This document shows, piece after piece, positions 19,253-31,554 of a DNA stretch of 64,000 nucleotides. The notes below the pieces were generated by a model. The model saw only the letters and a program-made list of their open reading frames with translations, was not told where the DNA came from and did no database searches. Where the stretch lies: positions 4,155,501-4,219,500 of the forward strand of contig NZ_JALJWP010000001.1 of NCBI RefSeq assembly GCF_024169245.1, read 5' to 3'. The position numbers were made by a program, and so were the translations under genes. Source of the DNA: Pseudomonas koreensis. Its GTDB lineage: Bacteria; Pseudomonadota; Gammaproteobacteria; Pseudomonadales; Pseudomonadaceae. Positions within the stretch are counted from its first letter, which is position 1. Each line of letters opens with the position of its first letter.

Positions 19253-19374
19253 GGCGGCGGTCCTTTTGTAGTGAGGTCTGCACGTTAGGAAGCGCAGCGT
19301 GCTGATCGTTCTGCGCAACCGATTAATGGTCGCCGTTGTCCATCGCTTATCGAACCAACAACAAGGGAAGCACG

Positions 19375-19887
19375 ATGGAAGACTGGTGGGACGAAGTGTG
19401 GGCAACTCTGCAGGCCGAATTCGCCGACGTCGGCGACGCCTCGCAACTGACGCGAATCACTGTACGTTTGCTGATGGCGGCGATGCTCGGCGGGATTCTT
19501 GGTTTCGAGCGCGAACATAAAGGCAAGGCTGCCGGCGTGCGCACACACATGCTGGTGGCCTTGGGTGCTGCGCTGTTTGTACTGGTGCCGCAGACCTCGG
19601 GCGCGGAATCCGATGCCATGAGCCGGGTATTGCAGGGTGTGATCGCCGGGATCGGCTTTCTGGGAGCGGGCACAATCCTGAAAAATCAGCAGGGCGACGA
19701 ATCCCATGTCAAAGGCCTGACCACGGCCGCCGGGTTATGGATGACAGCGGCCATCGGCGTGGCAGTGGGGCTGGGCAAGGAAGCGACGGCAGTGCTGAGT
19801 ACCCTGCTGGCACTGGCGATCTTCAGTGTGATGCCGTACGTGGTCAGGGTGTTCGAAAAGGATGTCGACAAGAACGACCACCTCTAG
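19375..19887 (+). CDS. MgtC/SapB-family membrane protein
   Basis: A 170-residue inner-membrane protein with four to five predicted helices. Family signatures are present: the start LTRITVRLLMAAMLGGILGFEREHKGKAAGVRTHMLV, GIGFLGAGTIL and TTAAGLWMTAAIGVAVG. MgtC proteins are linked to survival in low magnesium and to inhibition of the F-type ATP synthase in pathogens. This one lacks the long C-terminal ACT-like domain of Salmonella MgtC, so it belongs to the shorter SapB/YhiD type. The start follows AAGGGAAGCACG. It is a single-gene unit followed by a palindromic repeat. Confidence 0.85.
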   Translation: MEDWWDEVWATLQAEFADVGDASQLTRITVRLLMAAMLGGILGFEREHKGKAAGVRTHMLVALGAALFVLVPQTSGAESDAMSRVLQGVIAGIGFLGAGTILKNQQGDESHVKGLTTAAGLWMTAAIGVAVGLGKEATAVLSTLLALAIFSVMPYVVRVFEKDVDKNDHL

Positions 19888-19905
19888 CTATTCACTCGGT
19901 CCCGT

Positions 19906-19982
19906 GTAGGAGCTGCCGAAGGCTGCGATCTTTTGATTTGCAGCGCGGCAAAAAAAAGATCGCAGCCTTCGGCAGCTCCTAC
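19906..19982. repeat. Palindromic repeat of the GTAGGAGCTGCCGAAGGCTGCGATC type
   Basis: GTAGGAGCTGCCGAAGGCTG continues to CGATCTTTT and is followed, after about 20 bases, by its near-perfect reverse complement. This is a separate family of intergenic palindrome known in pseudomonads. It sits between convergent genes and may also end transcription of both. Confidence 0.8.
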
Positions 19983-20008
19983 AGGGATGACCGACAGACA
20001 TGCAAATG

Positions 20009-20164
20009 TCAGACGATCACCGGCGGCATGGTGCTCGGCGGTTCTTCCTTTGGCGGTGGCGTGCCGGGTGGCTCTTGCTCGGGCACCGGTGGCGGTTCGG
20101 TCTCCGGCAGGGTGGGTTTGTCGATGTTCGGATCGGGCGTTTCCGCCGGGATCGGGATGTTCAT
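20009..20164 (-). CDS. Proline-rich microprotein (51 residues), divergent from glgE
   Basis: A short minus-strand gene starting MNIPIPAETPDPN and ending STMPPVIV. Nineteen of its 51 residues are proline, and most of the rest are Glu, Thr and other small residues. It has a near-ideal ribosome site, TATGGAGGTCAAAAG, right before the ATG, which is the main reason to accept it. There is no signal peptide or membrane segment. It reads away from glgE and shares the 217-base region between them. It could be a disordered acidic stress protein; I do not recognise a family. Confidence 0.65.
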   Translation of the reverse strand: MNIPIPAETPDPNIDKPTLPETEPPPVPEQEPPGTPPPKEEPPSTMPPVIV

Positions 20165-20202
20165 CTTTTGACCTCCATATGGCACATGGCGTGGGACGTG
20201 CT

Positions 20203-20304
20203 TAAGTGAGTTGACCCAGCCACGGCAAATTCGATCCGCGTGTTTGTCTTGTTAATTTCATCTGAACTTTTCCCCGCGCCGGTTGCTCGGAACCTAAGTG
20301 AGTT
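20203..20304. repeat. Direct repeat TAAGTGAGTT flanking the glgE promoter
   Basis: The ten-base word TAAGTGAGTT occurs at both ends of this interval. The second copy begins four bases after the -10 element of the proposed AlgU promoter. It may be a pair of operator half-sites or chance. Confidence 0.3.
20264..20291 (+). promoter_or_regulatory. AlgU (sigma-22/RpoE-type) promoter of glgE
   Basis: GAACTT, a 17-base spacer, then TCGGA. This fits the AlgU consensus GAACTT-N16/17-TCnnA at every fixed position. It would start a transcript with a leader of about 85 bases before the glgE ATG. AlgU control of osmotic-stress solutes, including trehalose, is known in pseudomonads. The site is predicted from sequence only. 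Confidence 0.65.
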
Positions 20305-20381
20305 CATGACAGGGCCGGCGCTTTGTCGCGAATACTGTTCTGGCACAAGAGCGTCCTTGGGGCGTTAAGGAGAGATGCTCA

Positions 20382-22379
20382 ATGACTGCTGAAAGACCTT
20401 CAGAGCTGAGTTACAACCCGCACATGCCGCTGTCGCAGGCATTGCTGCTTCCACGCATCGTCATCGAAAACACCATGCCGACCCTCGACGGCGGCCAGTT
20501 TGCCGTCAAGTCAATTGCCGGGCGCGAAGTGGTGGTGACCAGCAAAGTATTTGCCGACGGCCATGACAAGCTCGCCGTACGCATCCGCTGGCGCGAAGAA
20601 GGCCAGGAAACCTGGCAGACCGAGGTCCTGTCCGATCAGGGCAACAACACTTGGCGAGGCCAGTTCCGTCCTGAGGAGCAGGGTCGCTACCTGTATTGCA
20701 TAGAAGCCTGGATCGATCACTTCGCCAGCTTCCAGTACGAACTGGAGAAAAAGCACAACGCGGCGGTGCCGGTTTCCCTGGAGTTGCAAGAAGGCCGGAC
20801 CATGGTGCAACAGGCTGCAGAACGCAGCGAAGGTCAGCTCAGCGAGCAGCTCGCCGCGCTGCACCATGAATTGTCCGGGCTGCTCGAAACCGAGCAGGTC
20901 GCATTGTTTCTGCACTCGCGCAGTGCGGAGCTGATGGCCCAGGCCGATCACCGCGCGTACTTGAGCGTCAGCGCCGAGTTCCCCATGGACGTCGAGCGCG
21001 AGCTCGCCGAGTTCGCCAGTTGGTATGAACTGTTTCCGCGCTCGATCACCGACGACCCCAAGCGTCACGGCACCTTTAATGACGTGCACTCCCGTCTGCC
21101 GATGATCCAGGACATGGGCTTCGACGTGTTGTACTTCACGCCGATTCACCCGATCGGCCGCGCCCACCGCAAGGGTCGCAACAATTCCCTGACCGCTGGC
21201 CCCGACGATCCCGGCAGTCCGTACGCAATCGGCAGCGAGGAGGGTGGCCACGAGGCAATTCACTCGCAACTCGGCACCCGTGACGACTTCCGCCGCTTGG
21301 TGGCCGCGGCTGCGGATCATGGTCTGGAAATCGCCCTCGACTTCGCGATCCAGTGTTCTCAGGATCACCCGTGGCTCAAGGAGCATCCGGGCTGGTTCAA
21401 CTGGCGCCCAGACGGCACGATCAAATACGCAGAGAACCCGCCGAAGAAATATCAGGACATTGTCAACGTCGACTTCTACGCGCCGGATGCGATTCCGAGC
21501 CTGTGGGTCGAGTTGCGCGACATCGTGGTTGGCTGGGTCAAGGAGGGCGTGAAGATCTTCCGCGTCGACAACCCGCACACCAAACCGCTGCCGTTCTGGC
21601 AATGGTTGATCGCCGATGTGCGCACCTTGTACCCGGAAGTGATCTTCCTCGCCGAGGCCTTCACCACGCCGGCGATGATGGCGCGGCTGGGCAGGGTCGG
21701 GTATTCGCAGAGCTATACCTACTTCACCTGGCGCAACACCAAGGCCGAGCTGGCGGAATATTTCACTGAACTGAACGAGTCGCCTTGGCGCGAATGCTAC
21801 CGGCCGAATTTCTTCGTCAATACCCCGGACATCAACCCGGCGTTCCTGCATGAGTCAGGGCGTCCCGGTTTCCTTATCCGCGCCGCGCTGGCGACCATGG
21901 GCTCTGGGCTGTGGGGGATGTATTCCGGGTTTGAACTGTGCGAATCGGCGCCGGTGCCGGGTAAAGAGGAATACCTGGATTCGGAGAAATATGAAATCCG
22001 CGTCCGCGATTTCACCGCCCCGGGCAACATCATTGCCGAGATCGCCCAGCTCAACCGTATCCGCCGGCAGAACCCGGCGCTGCACACGCACCTGGGCCTG
22101 AAAATCTACAACGCGTGGAACGACAACATTCTGTACTTCGGCAAGCGCAGCGCCGATGGCAGCAATTTCATTCTGGTCGCGGTCAGCCTCGATCCTCATA
22201 ACGTGCAGGAAGCGAATTTCGAACTGCCGCTGTGGGAAATGGGCCTGCCGGACGACGCCACCACCCATGGCGAGGATTTGATGAACGGCCATCGCTGGGA
22301 CTGGCACGGCAAATATCAGTTCATGCGCATCGACCCGGCGTATCAGCCGTTCGGGATTTGGCGCATCAGCGCTACGTAA
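20382..22379 (+). CDS. glgE: Maltosyltransferase GlgE (alpha-1,4-glucan:maltose-1-phosphate)
   Basis: A GH13 subfamily 3 enzyme (665 residues) that transfers maltose from maltose-1-phosphate onto alpha-1,4-glucan in the cytoplasm. The N-terminal beta-sandwich covers about residues 20-130 and a helical dimer segment follows. The catalytic barrel then holds the nucleophile D396 in KIFRVDNPHTKP and the acid/base E425 in IFLAEAF. FTPIHPIGRAHRKGRNN is a family signature. The start has a strong site, TAAGGAGAGATGCTC. It leads the glgE-treS-glgB group and has an AlgU-type promoter upstream. Product glucan is passed to GlgB. Confidence 0.95.
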   Translation: MTAERPSELSYNPHMPLSQALLLPRIVIENTMPTLDGGQFAVKSIAGREVVVTSKVFADGHDKLAVRIRWREEGQETWQTEVLSDQGNNTWRGQFRPEEQGRYLYCIEAWIDHFASFQYELEKKHNAAVPVSLELQEGRTMVQQAAERSEGQLSEQLAALHHELSGLLETEQVALFLHSRSAELMAQADHRAYLSVSAEFPMDVERELAEFASWYELFPRSITDDPKRHGTFNDVHSRLPMIQDMGFDVLYFTPIHPIGRAHRKGRNNSLTAGPDDPGSPYAIGSEEGGHEAIHSQLGTRDDFRRLVAAAADHGLEIALDFAIQCSQDHPWLKEHPGWFNWRPDGTIKYAENPPKKYQDIVNVDFYAPDAIPSLWVELRDIVVGWVKEGVKIFRVDNPHTKPLPFWQWLIADVRTLYPEVIFLAEAFTTPAMMARLGRVGYSQSYTYFTWRNTKAELAEYFTELNESPWRECYRPNFFVNTPDINPAFLHESGRPGFLIRAALATMGSGLWGMYSGFELCESAPVPGKEEYLDSEKYEIRVRDFTAPGNIIAEIAQLNRIRRQNPALHTHLGLKIYNAWNDNILYFGKRSADGSNFILVAVSLDPHNVQEANFELPLWEMGLPDDATTHGEDLMNGHRWDWHGKYQFMRIDPAYQPFGIWRISAT

Positions 22380-22380
22380 T

Positions 22381-22486
22381 GATCGTTCCCACGCTCTGCG
22401 TGGGAATGCATCCCGGGACGCTCCGCGTCCCAAAGCGGACGCAGAGCGTCCATGGCGGCATTCCCACGCAGAGCGTGGGAACGATC
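22381..22486. repeat. Palindromic repeat of the GTTCCCACGCTCTGCGTGGGAA type
   Basis: GATCGTTCCCACGCTCTGCG and its reverse complement bound a 106-base element that also contains an inner pair around GGACGCTCCGCGTCC. It fills the gap between glgE and treS and can fold into a long hairpin in the transcript. Confidence 0.8.
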
Positions 22487-22525
22487 GTCGTGGGACGCCC
22501 ATAAAGTATTCAACAGGAGTTCCAC

Positions 22526-25867
<3,342 letters not shown>

Positions 25868-25869
25868 TC

Positions 25870-28101
25870 ATGAGTTTCTCGAACAAGGAACAGGGTGTGG
25901 TAAAGGAAGCATTGTTACCCTCGGCACGCGACATCGACGCCCTGGTACGCGCTGAACATCAGGACCCGTTTTCGATCCTCGGCCCGCACGGCGATGGCGC
26001 CGGCGGGCAGTTCATCCGGGCTTATCTGCCGGGCGCGCTGAGTGTCGCGGTGCTGGACAAGGACAGCGGTGAAGAAATTGGCCCGCTGCAGATGACCGAA
26101 ACGCCGGGGCTGTTCGTTGGCCATTTCGATCAGGCGCGGCCGTACCTGTTGCGCACGCGCTGGGCCGGTGGCGAGCAGGTGGCCGAAGATCCGTACAGCT
26201 TTGGCCAGCTGCTCGGCGAGATGGACTTGTATCTGTTCGCCGAAGGCAATCACCGCGACCTCAGCGCCTGCCTCGGTGCGCAGTTGAAGACCGTTGATGG
26301 TGTCGACGGTGTGCGTTTTGCCGTGTGGGCGCCGAATGCCCGCCGGGTGTCGGTGGTCGGCGATTTCAACGTCTGGGACGGGCGCCGTCACCCGATGCGC
26401 CTGCGCCATCCTTCGGGGGTTTGGGAGTTGTTCATCCCGCGACTGCAAGCGGGGGAGTTGTACAAATACGAAATTCTCGGTGCCCACGGCATTCTGCCGC
26501 TCAAGGCCGACCCGATGGCCCTGGCCACCAGCCTGCCGCCGGACACCGCGTCGAAAGTCGCCTCGCCGTTGCAGATCGACTGGCAGGATCACGACTGGAT
26601 GAATGCCCGCCAGGACCGCCAGCAGCGCTCCAAGCCTCTGTCCATCTACGAGCTGCACGCCGGCTCCTGGCAGTGCGAGCTGGATGATCTAGGTGAAGTG
26701 GCGCGTCAGTACACTTGGCCGGAACTGGCTGAGCGGCTGATTCCTTACGTCAAAGAGCTGGGGTTCACTCACATCGAATTGATGCCGATCATGGAGCACC
26801 CGTTCGGCGGTTCCTGGGGTTATCAGTTGCTCTCGCAATTCGCCCCGAGCGCACGTTATGGCACGCCGGATCAGTTCGCCGCGTTCGTCAATGCCTGCCA
26901 CCAGGCGGACATCGGCGTGATCCTCGACTGGGTGCCGGCGCATTTCCCCACCGATACCCACGGTCTGGCGCAGTTCGACGGCACCGCGCTGTACGAATAC
27001 GGCAATCCGCTGGAAGGCTTCCATCAGGATTGGGACACGCTGATCTACAACCTCGGCCGCACCGAAGTGCACGGCTACATGCTCGCTTCGGCGCTGCACT
27101 GGCTGAAGCACTTCCATATCGATGGTCTGCGTGTCGATGCGGTGGCGTCGATGCTGTATCGCGACTATTCGCGCAAGGCTGGCGAATGGGTGCCGAACCG
27201 CCACGGCGGGCGCGAGAACCTCGAAGCCATCGATTTCCTGCGTCATTTGAATGATGTGGTTGAGCTGGAAGCTCCGGGTGCGCTGGTGATTGCCGAAGAG
27301 TCCACCGCATGGCCTGGCGTCAGCCAAAGCACCCAGCAGGGCGGCCTCGGTTTCTCCTACAAATGGAACATGGGCTGGATGCACGATTCGCTGCACTACA
27401 TCCAGCAGGATCCGGTGTACCGCGCCCATCACCATAATGAGTTGAGCTTCGGTCTGGTCTACGCCTGGTCTGAACGCTTTATCTTGCCGATCTCCCACGA
27501 CGAAGTGGTGCACGGCAAGCACTCGCTGATCGACAAGATGCCCGGTGACCGCTGGCAGAAGTTTGCCAACCTGCGCGCCTATCTGAGCTTCATGTGGACT
27601 CATCCGGGCAAGAAACTGTTGTTCATGGGATGCGAGTTTGGCCAATGGCGCGAGTGGAATCATGATCAGCAACTGGACTGGTACCTGCTGCAGTACTCCG
27701 AGCACAAAGGCGTGCAGAAACTGGTTGGCGATCTCAATCGGCTGTATCGCGAAGAGCCGGCGCTGCACGACCAGGACGATGCGCCGCAGGGCTTCCAGTG
27801 GTTGATTGGCGATGATGCGATCAACAGCGTTTACGCTTGGTTGCGCTGGAGCAAGGATGGCTCGCCAGTGTTGGTAGTCGCCAACTTCACCCCGGTACCG
27901 CGCCAGTCGTATCGCGTCGGGGTGCCGTTTGCCGGACGCTGGACTGAGCTGTTCAACAGCGACGCCGACATTTATGCCGGTTCCAACTATGGCAATGGTG
28001 GCGGGGCATTGACTGAAGAGGTGCCAAGCCATGGTCAATCGTTGTCACTGGAACTTAATCTGCCACCGTTGGCGGTGTTGATCCTCAAGCCGCAGGGCTA
28101 G
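25870..28101 (+). CDS. glgB: 1,4-alpha-glucan branching enzyme GlgB
   Basis: A GH13 enzyme of 743 residues that cuts alpha-1,4 chains and re-attaches them by alpha-1,6 bonds. It has two N-terminal modules (an extra domain to about residue 110 and a CBM48 domain at about 115-220 with [20 protein letters not shown]). The barrel has nucleophile D423 ([12 protein letters not shown]) and acid/base E476 (VIAEEST), followed by the C-terminal beta domain. The ribosome site GGTGGAGAGTAGTC overlaps the treS stop, so the two genes are coupled. A REP pair closes the operon. Confidence 0.95.
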   Translation: MSFSNKEQGVVKEALLPSARDIDALVRAEHQDPFSILGPHGDGAGGQFIRAYLPGALSVAVLDKDSGEEIGPLQMTETPGLFVGHFDQARPYLLRTRWAGGEQVAEDPYSFGQLLGEMDLYLFAEGNHRDLSACLGAQLKTVDGVDGVRFAVWAPNARRVSVVGDFNVWDGRRHPMRLRHPSGVWELFIPRLQAGELYKYEILGAHGILPLKADPMALATSLPPDTASKVASPLQIDWQDHDWMNARQDRQQRSKPLSIYELHAGSWQCELDDLGEVARQYTWPELAERLIPYVKELGFTHIELMPIMEHPFGGSWGYQLLSQFAPSARYGTPDQFAAFVNACHQADIGVILDWVPAHFPTDTHGLAQFDGTALYEYGNPLEGFHQDWDTLIYNLGRTEVHGYMLASALHWLKHFHIDGLRVDAVASMLYRDYSRKAGEWVPNRHGGRENLEAIDFLRHLNDVVELEAPGALVIAEESTAWPGVSQSTQQGGLGFSYKWNMGWMHDSLHYIQQDPVYRAHHHNELSFGLVYAWSERFILPISHDEVVHGKHSLIDKMPGDRWQKFANLRAYLSFMWTHPGKKLLFMGCEFGQWREWNHDQQLDWYLLQYSEHKGVQKLVGDLNRLYREEPALHDQDDAPQGFQWLIGDDAINSVYAWLRWSKDGSPVLVVANFTPVPRQSYRVGVPFAGRWTELFNSDADIYAGSNYGNGGGALTEEVPSHGQSLSLELNLPPLAVLILKPQG

Positions 28102-28106
28102 CACCT

Positions 28107-28194
28107 GTGGGAGCGAGCTTGCTCGCGAAGGCGCCATGTCAATCAACGATGATGTTGAAGGTGGCACCGCTTTCGCGAGCAAGCTCGCTCCCAC
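28107..28194. repeat. REP inverted pair after glgB
   Basis: Canonical GTGGGAGCGAGCTTGCTCGCG copies face each other about 45 bases apart, between convergent genes. Confidence 0.85.
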
Positions 28195-28217
28195 AGGATT
28201 CTTCAGCCTTCAGTGGA

Positions 28218-29267
28218 TCACCAACGCATCCGCACGCCGAGGCTGCCGATGATCCCGTTCAGATCATTGTCATCCACGTCGCTGCTGTAATCGGCGCTCA
28301 TGTACAGGCTCACTGCCGGCGTGACTCGCGCCACCAGTCCCAAGCCCAATTCAACGGTTGAGGATTTGCGACTGCTGCTGATCTTGTCGACCTGATCCAG
28401 CGTTACCGTGCTGCCGGTGTACACCGTGTGCCAAAGGTTGGTGCGCAGGTAAGGCTCGACGGGTAAACCGTTCAGGTCGTAACTGCCTTTCAACCGCGCC
28501 CCGACGCGGCCGCTCCATGCGGTCAAGTCTGTCGAAGAAGTGTTCGATCCAGCGTAAGGCGCGTCGAGACTGATACGCTGGTTGATCAGTTGCGCCTGCG
28601 GTTCAACCACCCAGTTCTCACTCAGACCGATCGGATAGCCGCCCTCGACGGAAAAGGTCATCGCGCTGCCTTCGGTGGCCTGACGATTGCCTTGTGGTGT
28701 CCGACTGAAACCGCTGACCCGACCGCCACTGGCCGAAAGGTCAACATGCCAGCCCTGCGTGCCCACCAGGCTGTAATAGGCACCAAGGCTCTGACCTTGC
28801 AGATTGAGGCTGTCAGTGTTCGGAGCGGCGAGGGCGCGGCGGGTCAGTGCACCGTCAGCACTCATCTGAATCTGATTATCACCGCCGATCAGGCCAAGGA
28901 TCTGGGTGGCGCCATTGCCGCTCTTCAATGTGACCACGGCCGGGCCTTTGAACTCGCCGCCGGGCATCGCATAAGCAGAGGACAGCGCATCAGTTTGTGC
29001 GCGTCGGGCGCTTCGGCCATAGAGCTCATCCCAGGCCGATGGCGCGAGATCCTCGGTGATCAGGCGCGAACTCTGCTGGCTCAACGGCAACGGCCCAGGC
29101 GTTACCACGGTAACCGGCAAAGTCATTACCGGCACATCGGCGCGATACCACGTGGTTTCATCCGCCGCAGAACCCGCATGTGCCTCCATGGACGAGCACA
29201 GCAACAGCGAACCGGACACTGTGCAAAGGGTGATTTTCAATTCGTGTGAGGTCAGTGAAGTTTTCAT
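28218..29267 (-). CDS. Autotransporter-type outer-membrane beta-barrel protein without passenger
   Basis: A 349-residue protein. An N-terminal hydrophobic segment (LCTVSGSLLLCSSMEAHAG) is a probable signal peptide ending AHAG. A short linker of about 90 residues follows. The rest matches a pertactin-like autotransporter barrel: WHVDLSASGGRVSGFSR, AMTFSVEGGYPIGL, NWVVEPQAQLINQRI, WSGRVGARLKGSY, and a final GSLGVRMRW ending in an aromatic, as needed for BamA recognition. A full autotransporter would have a long passenger, which is missing. It is either a stand-alone barrel or a shortened autotransporter. The start ATG follows AAGGTAGACCTCC. Confidence 0.75.
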   Translation of the reverse strand: MKTSLTSHELKITLCTVSGSLLLCSSMEAHAGSAADETTWYRADVPVMTLPVTVVTPGPLPLSQQSSRLITEDLAPSAWDELYGRSARRAQTDALSSAYAMPGGEFKGPAVVTLKSGNGATQILGLIGGDNQIQMSADGALTRRALAAPNTDSLNLQGQSLGAYYSLVGTQGWHVDLSASGGRVSGFSRTPQGNRQATEGSAMTFSVEGGYPIGLSENWVVEPQAQLINQRISLDAPYAGSNTSSTDLTAWSGRVGARLKGSYDLNGLPVEPYLRTNLWHTVYTGSTVTLDQVDKISSSRKSSTVELGLGLVARVTPAVSLYMSADYSSDVDDNDLNGIIGSLGVRMRW

Positions 29268-29646
29268 GGAGGTCTACCTTGCAAGCGCATGCGTCATCTC
29301 GAGTTTGGCGTCTCTCCTACCCCGAACGAGGGGCGACCGAATAGAGCGGGACGAACCGCGGCTGCTCGATTTCGCGAGTGCCGGAAGGTCAGTCCCAGTA
29401 GTGATTCCGGGGGTAGTAAGGTAGAGATAAGAAGAGCGATGCCTGCGCGTCAAGAAAATGCACGATGAATGGCGTGATTAAATCAGCCTTCGCAAGCGTT
29501 TGTTTTTCTGCACATAACTAAGTGGTTGTTTGCATGGAAAAACGCCTGTGACCTGCACAGCTGACAGATTTCCGCCACCGACGAAAGGTCATGCCGGTGC
29601 GCGACCGGACAGATGACCTGTCATTTAATTGCTGTCAAAAACGCGG
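29268..29646. other. Gap between barrel gene and EEP hydrolase gene, nothing recognisable
   Basis: About 380 bases, more AT-rich than the neighbours around 29,440-29,560. It has no REP element and no protein-like frame. It should contain the promoter of the barrel gene and the end of the EEP transcript. Confidence 0.5.
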
Positions 29647-30453
29647 CTACAAGTGCACTTCAACCGCTAAAGGAAGGTGATCGGAAAGGTGCGTCCACGG
29701 TTTGTTGCCAAGAATTCTGGGGTCATGGCTGCTCGCATTGCGCAGATAAATCCGGTCCAGCCGCAGCAAGGGAAAACGCGCCGGATAGGTTTTCGCCGGG
29801 CGCCCGTGATGACGCTCGAAAGCTTCGTGCAAATAGTCGCGCCGGGCGAGGGCGGCATTACCCTGCAACTGCCAGTCATTGAAATCGCCGGCAATGATCA
29901 CCGGCGCGTCGTCAGGTAGCGACTCCAGCAACTGGCAGAGCAGCTGCAACTGCAACTGCCGGTGGCTTTCCAGCAGACTCAAATGCACACAGATCGCATG
30001 CACCTCGGCATGCCCTGGCACATCGAGGATGCAATGCAACAGCCCGCGCCGTTCCGGGCCGGTGATCGACACATCGAGGTTGCGGTATTCGCGGATCGGG
30101 TATTTCGACAGCAGTGCATTGCCGTGGTGGCCGTCGGGGTAAACGGCGTTACGCCCGTAGGCAAAATCGCTCCACATGCTGTCGGCAAGAAATTCGTATT
30201 GCGAAGTCTGCGGCCAGTCGTTGTAGCGACTCGAATGGCGTTCGTGTTCACCCACCACTTCCTGCAGAAACACCAGATCGGCCGAGGTACTGCGCATCGC
30301 TTCGCGCAGCTCCGGGAGGACGAACCGCCGATTCAGCGCAGTGAAGCCCTTGTGGGTGTTGACCGTGAGTACCCGCAGGCGATGAATGACTGGCGCGTCG
30401 GCCGCTTGACGCTTGGGATCGCTGGACACGTTCACTCCTCTGAATTGGGCCAT
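29647..30453 (-). CDS. Endonuclease/exonuclease/phosphatase-family hydrolase
   Basis: A 268-residue metal-dependent phosphoesterase. EEP motifs are in order: [34 protein letters not shown] and a final [11 protein letters not shown]. The family covers DNases, phosphodiesterases and lipid phosphatases, so the substrate is open. E. coli YbhP, encoded beside cardiolipin synthase ClsB, is a similar protein. No signal peptide is seen. It lies between the outer-membrane barrel gene and the first PIG-L gene, with REP elements on the upstream side. Confidence 0.82.
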   Translation of the reverse strand: MAQFRGVNVSSDPKRQAADAPVIHRLRVLTVNTHKGFTALNRRFVLPELREAMRSTSADLVFLQEVVGEHERHSSRYNDWPQTSQYEFLADSMWSDFAYGRNAVYPDGHHGNALLSKYPIREYRNLDVSITGPERRGLLHCILDVPGHAEVHAICVHLSLLESHRQLQLQLLCQLLESLPDDAPVIIAGDFNDWQLQGNAALARRDYLHEAFERHHGRPAKTYPARFPLLRLDRIYLRNASSHDPRILGNKPWTHLSDHLPLAVEVHL

Positions 30454-30516
30454 GCCTGTTCATGCGACTGGCGTGAGGGGGTGGCAGTTCCTTCCGATGA
30501 TTCACTGCTGGCCAAT

Positions 30517-30604
30517 GTGGGAGCGAGCCTGCTCGCGAAGACTTCATCACATTCAATACAGCTGACACATGACACACCGCTTTCGCGAGCAGGCTCGCTC
30601 CCAC
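30517..30604. repeat. REP inverted pair
   Basis: GTGGGAGCGAGCCTGCTCGCG and its reverse complement are separated by about 45 bases, between the EEP and PIG-L genes. Confidence 0.85.
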
Positions 30605-30617
30605 AGGGATGTGGTGT

Positions 30618-31376
30618 CTAGACGAACACGATTTCATACGGCAAGCGCATTCTTTCCAGGATCACCGGAGGCAGCAGTGGGGCGATGCCGATCGCTGGTT
30701 CGCCCTTGAGCTGGCTGGCATAGGCGTGAGTGGCGTGGCTTTTGCGCGCCACGGTCCAGGTGTCGAGACGCAACTTGCGTGCTCGCTCCCATGGGATGTG
30801 CTGGTGATCGCGCTCGGGCCAGTGCCAGGCCCAGACCGGCACGTCATGGAAGGTTGCCCCGGCCTTTAGCGCCGCATCGAAACTGGCTCGTCCGACCGCT
30901 TCATGGTCGCTGTTGCCATCCTCGCGCCAAGTGCTGAATACCACGTCCCCCGGTCGCAGGTACCGGCCGATGAATTCAGTCAGTTGATTTTGCTGCTCAT
31001 TCAGCGCGTTGTCGGTGAAACCACCGCGTACCCACTTCAGGCTGTGCATCGGCAAGCCGAGACGGCGCAGGGCTTCGACGCTTTCCTGTGGACGGAACAC
31101 GCTCAAACGTTTTTCCGACCATTGCCGCGAGCCTGGATGGCTGGCACTGCCGTCGGTAATCGAAAGCAATTGGAGTGGATGGCCGAGACTGGACAACAAT
31201 TGCAACAAGCCGCCGCAGGTGACCACTTCGTCGCCCGGATGCGGCGCGATGATCACGGCGCGGGCGCCGGCGGGCACCAGACTGTGGGTGTTGATGACGG
31301 GGATATTGTCGAGTTGCGCCGCGCTGTTCCAGATTTGCGCGGGCAGGCCATGTTCATTGAGGATTAACGGTTTCAT
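30618..31376 (-). CDS. PIG-L/LmbE-family protein with altered catalytic motif
   Basis: A 252-residue member of the zinc N-deacetylase family (LmbE, MshB). The usual PHPDDE motif reads PHPGDE here (H46, P47, G48, D49, E50). In MshB-type enzymes the first Asp is the general base and His plus the second Asp bind zinc, so metal binding may remain but normal catalysis should be impaired. The distal signature SDHEAVGRAS is intact. It is equal in length to the second PIG-L protein 1.4 kb away and clearly a duplicate. The start MKPLILNEHG follows AAGGACGTCGCACTC; an upstream ATG would add 19 poor residues. Confidence 0.85.
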   Translation of the reverse strand: MKPLILNEHGLPAQIWNSAAQLDNIPVINTHSLVPAGARAVIIAPHPGDEVVTCGGLLQLLSSLGHPLQLLSITDGSASHPGSRQWSEKRLSVFRPQESVEALRRLGLPMHSLKWVRGGFTDNALNEQQNQLTEFIGRYLRPGDVVFSTWREDGNSDHEAVGRASFDAALKAGATFHDVPVWAWHWPERDHQHIPWERARKLRLDTWTVARKSHATHAYASQLKGEPAIGIAPLLPPVILERMRLPYEIVFV

Positions 31377-31554
31377 GAGTGCGACGTCCTTGTTGTGTCT
31401 CGCCCTCAGTCGTAAACAGCAAATGCTGATCACGGCCCGTGAAGGCTAATGAATAGCAAACCTGCAGTTTTCCAACCCTTGGATGACTGCGAGCCAGAGT
31501 ATTGCTCAAGACACGGGATTCGTCGCGTCACAGATCAATCTGAACCGTATTTTT

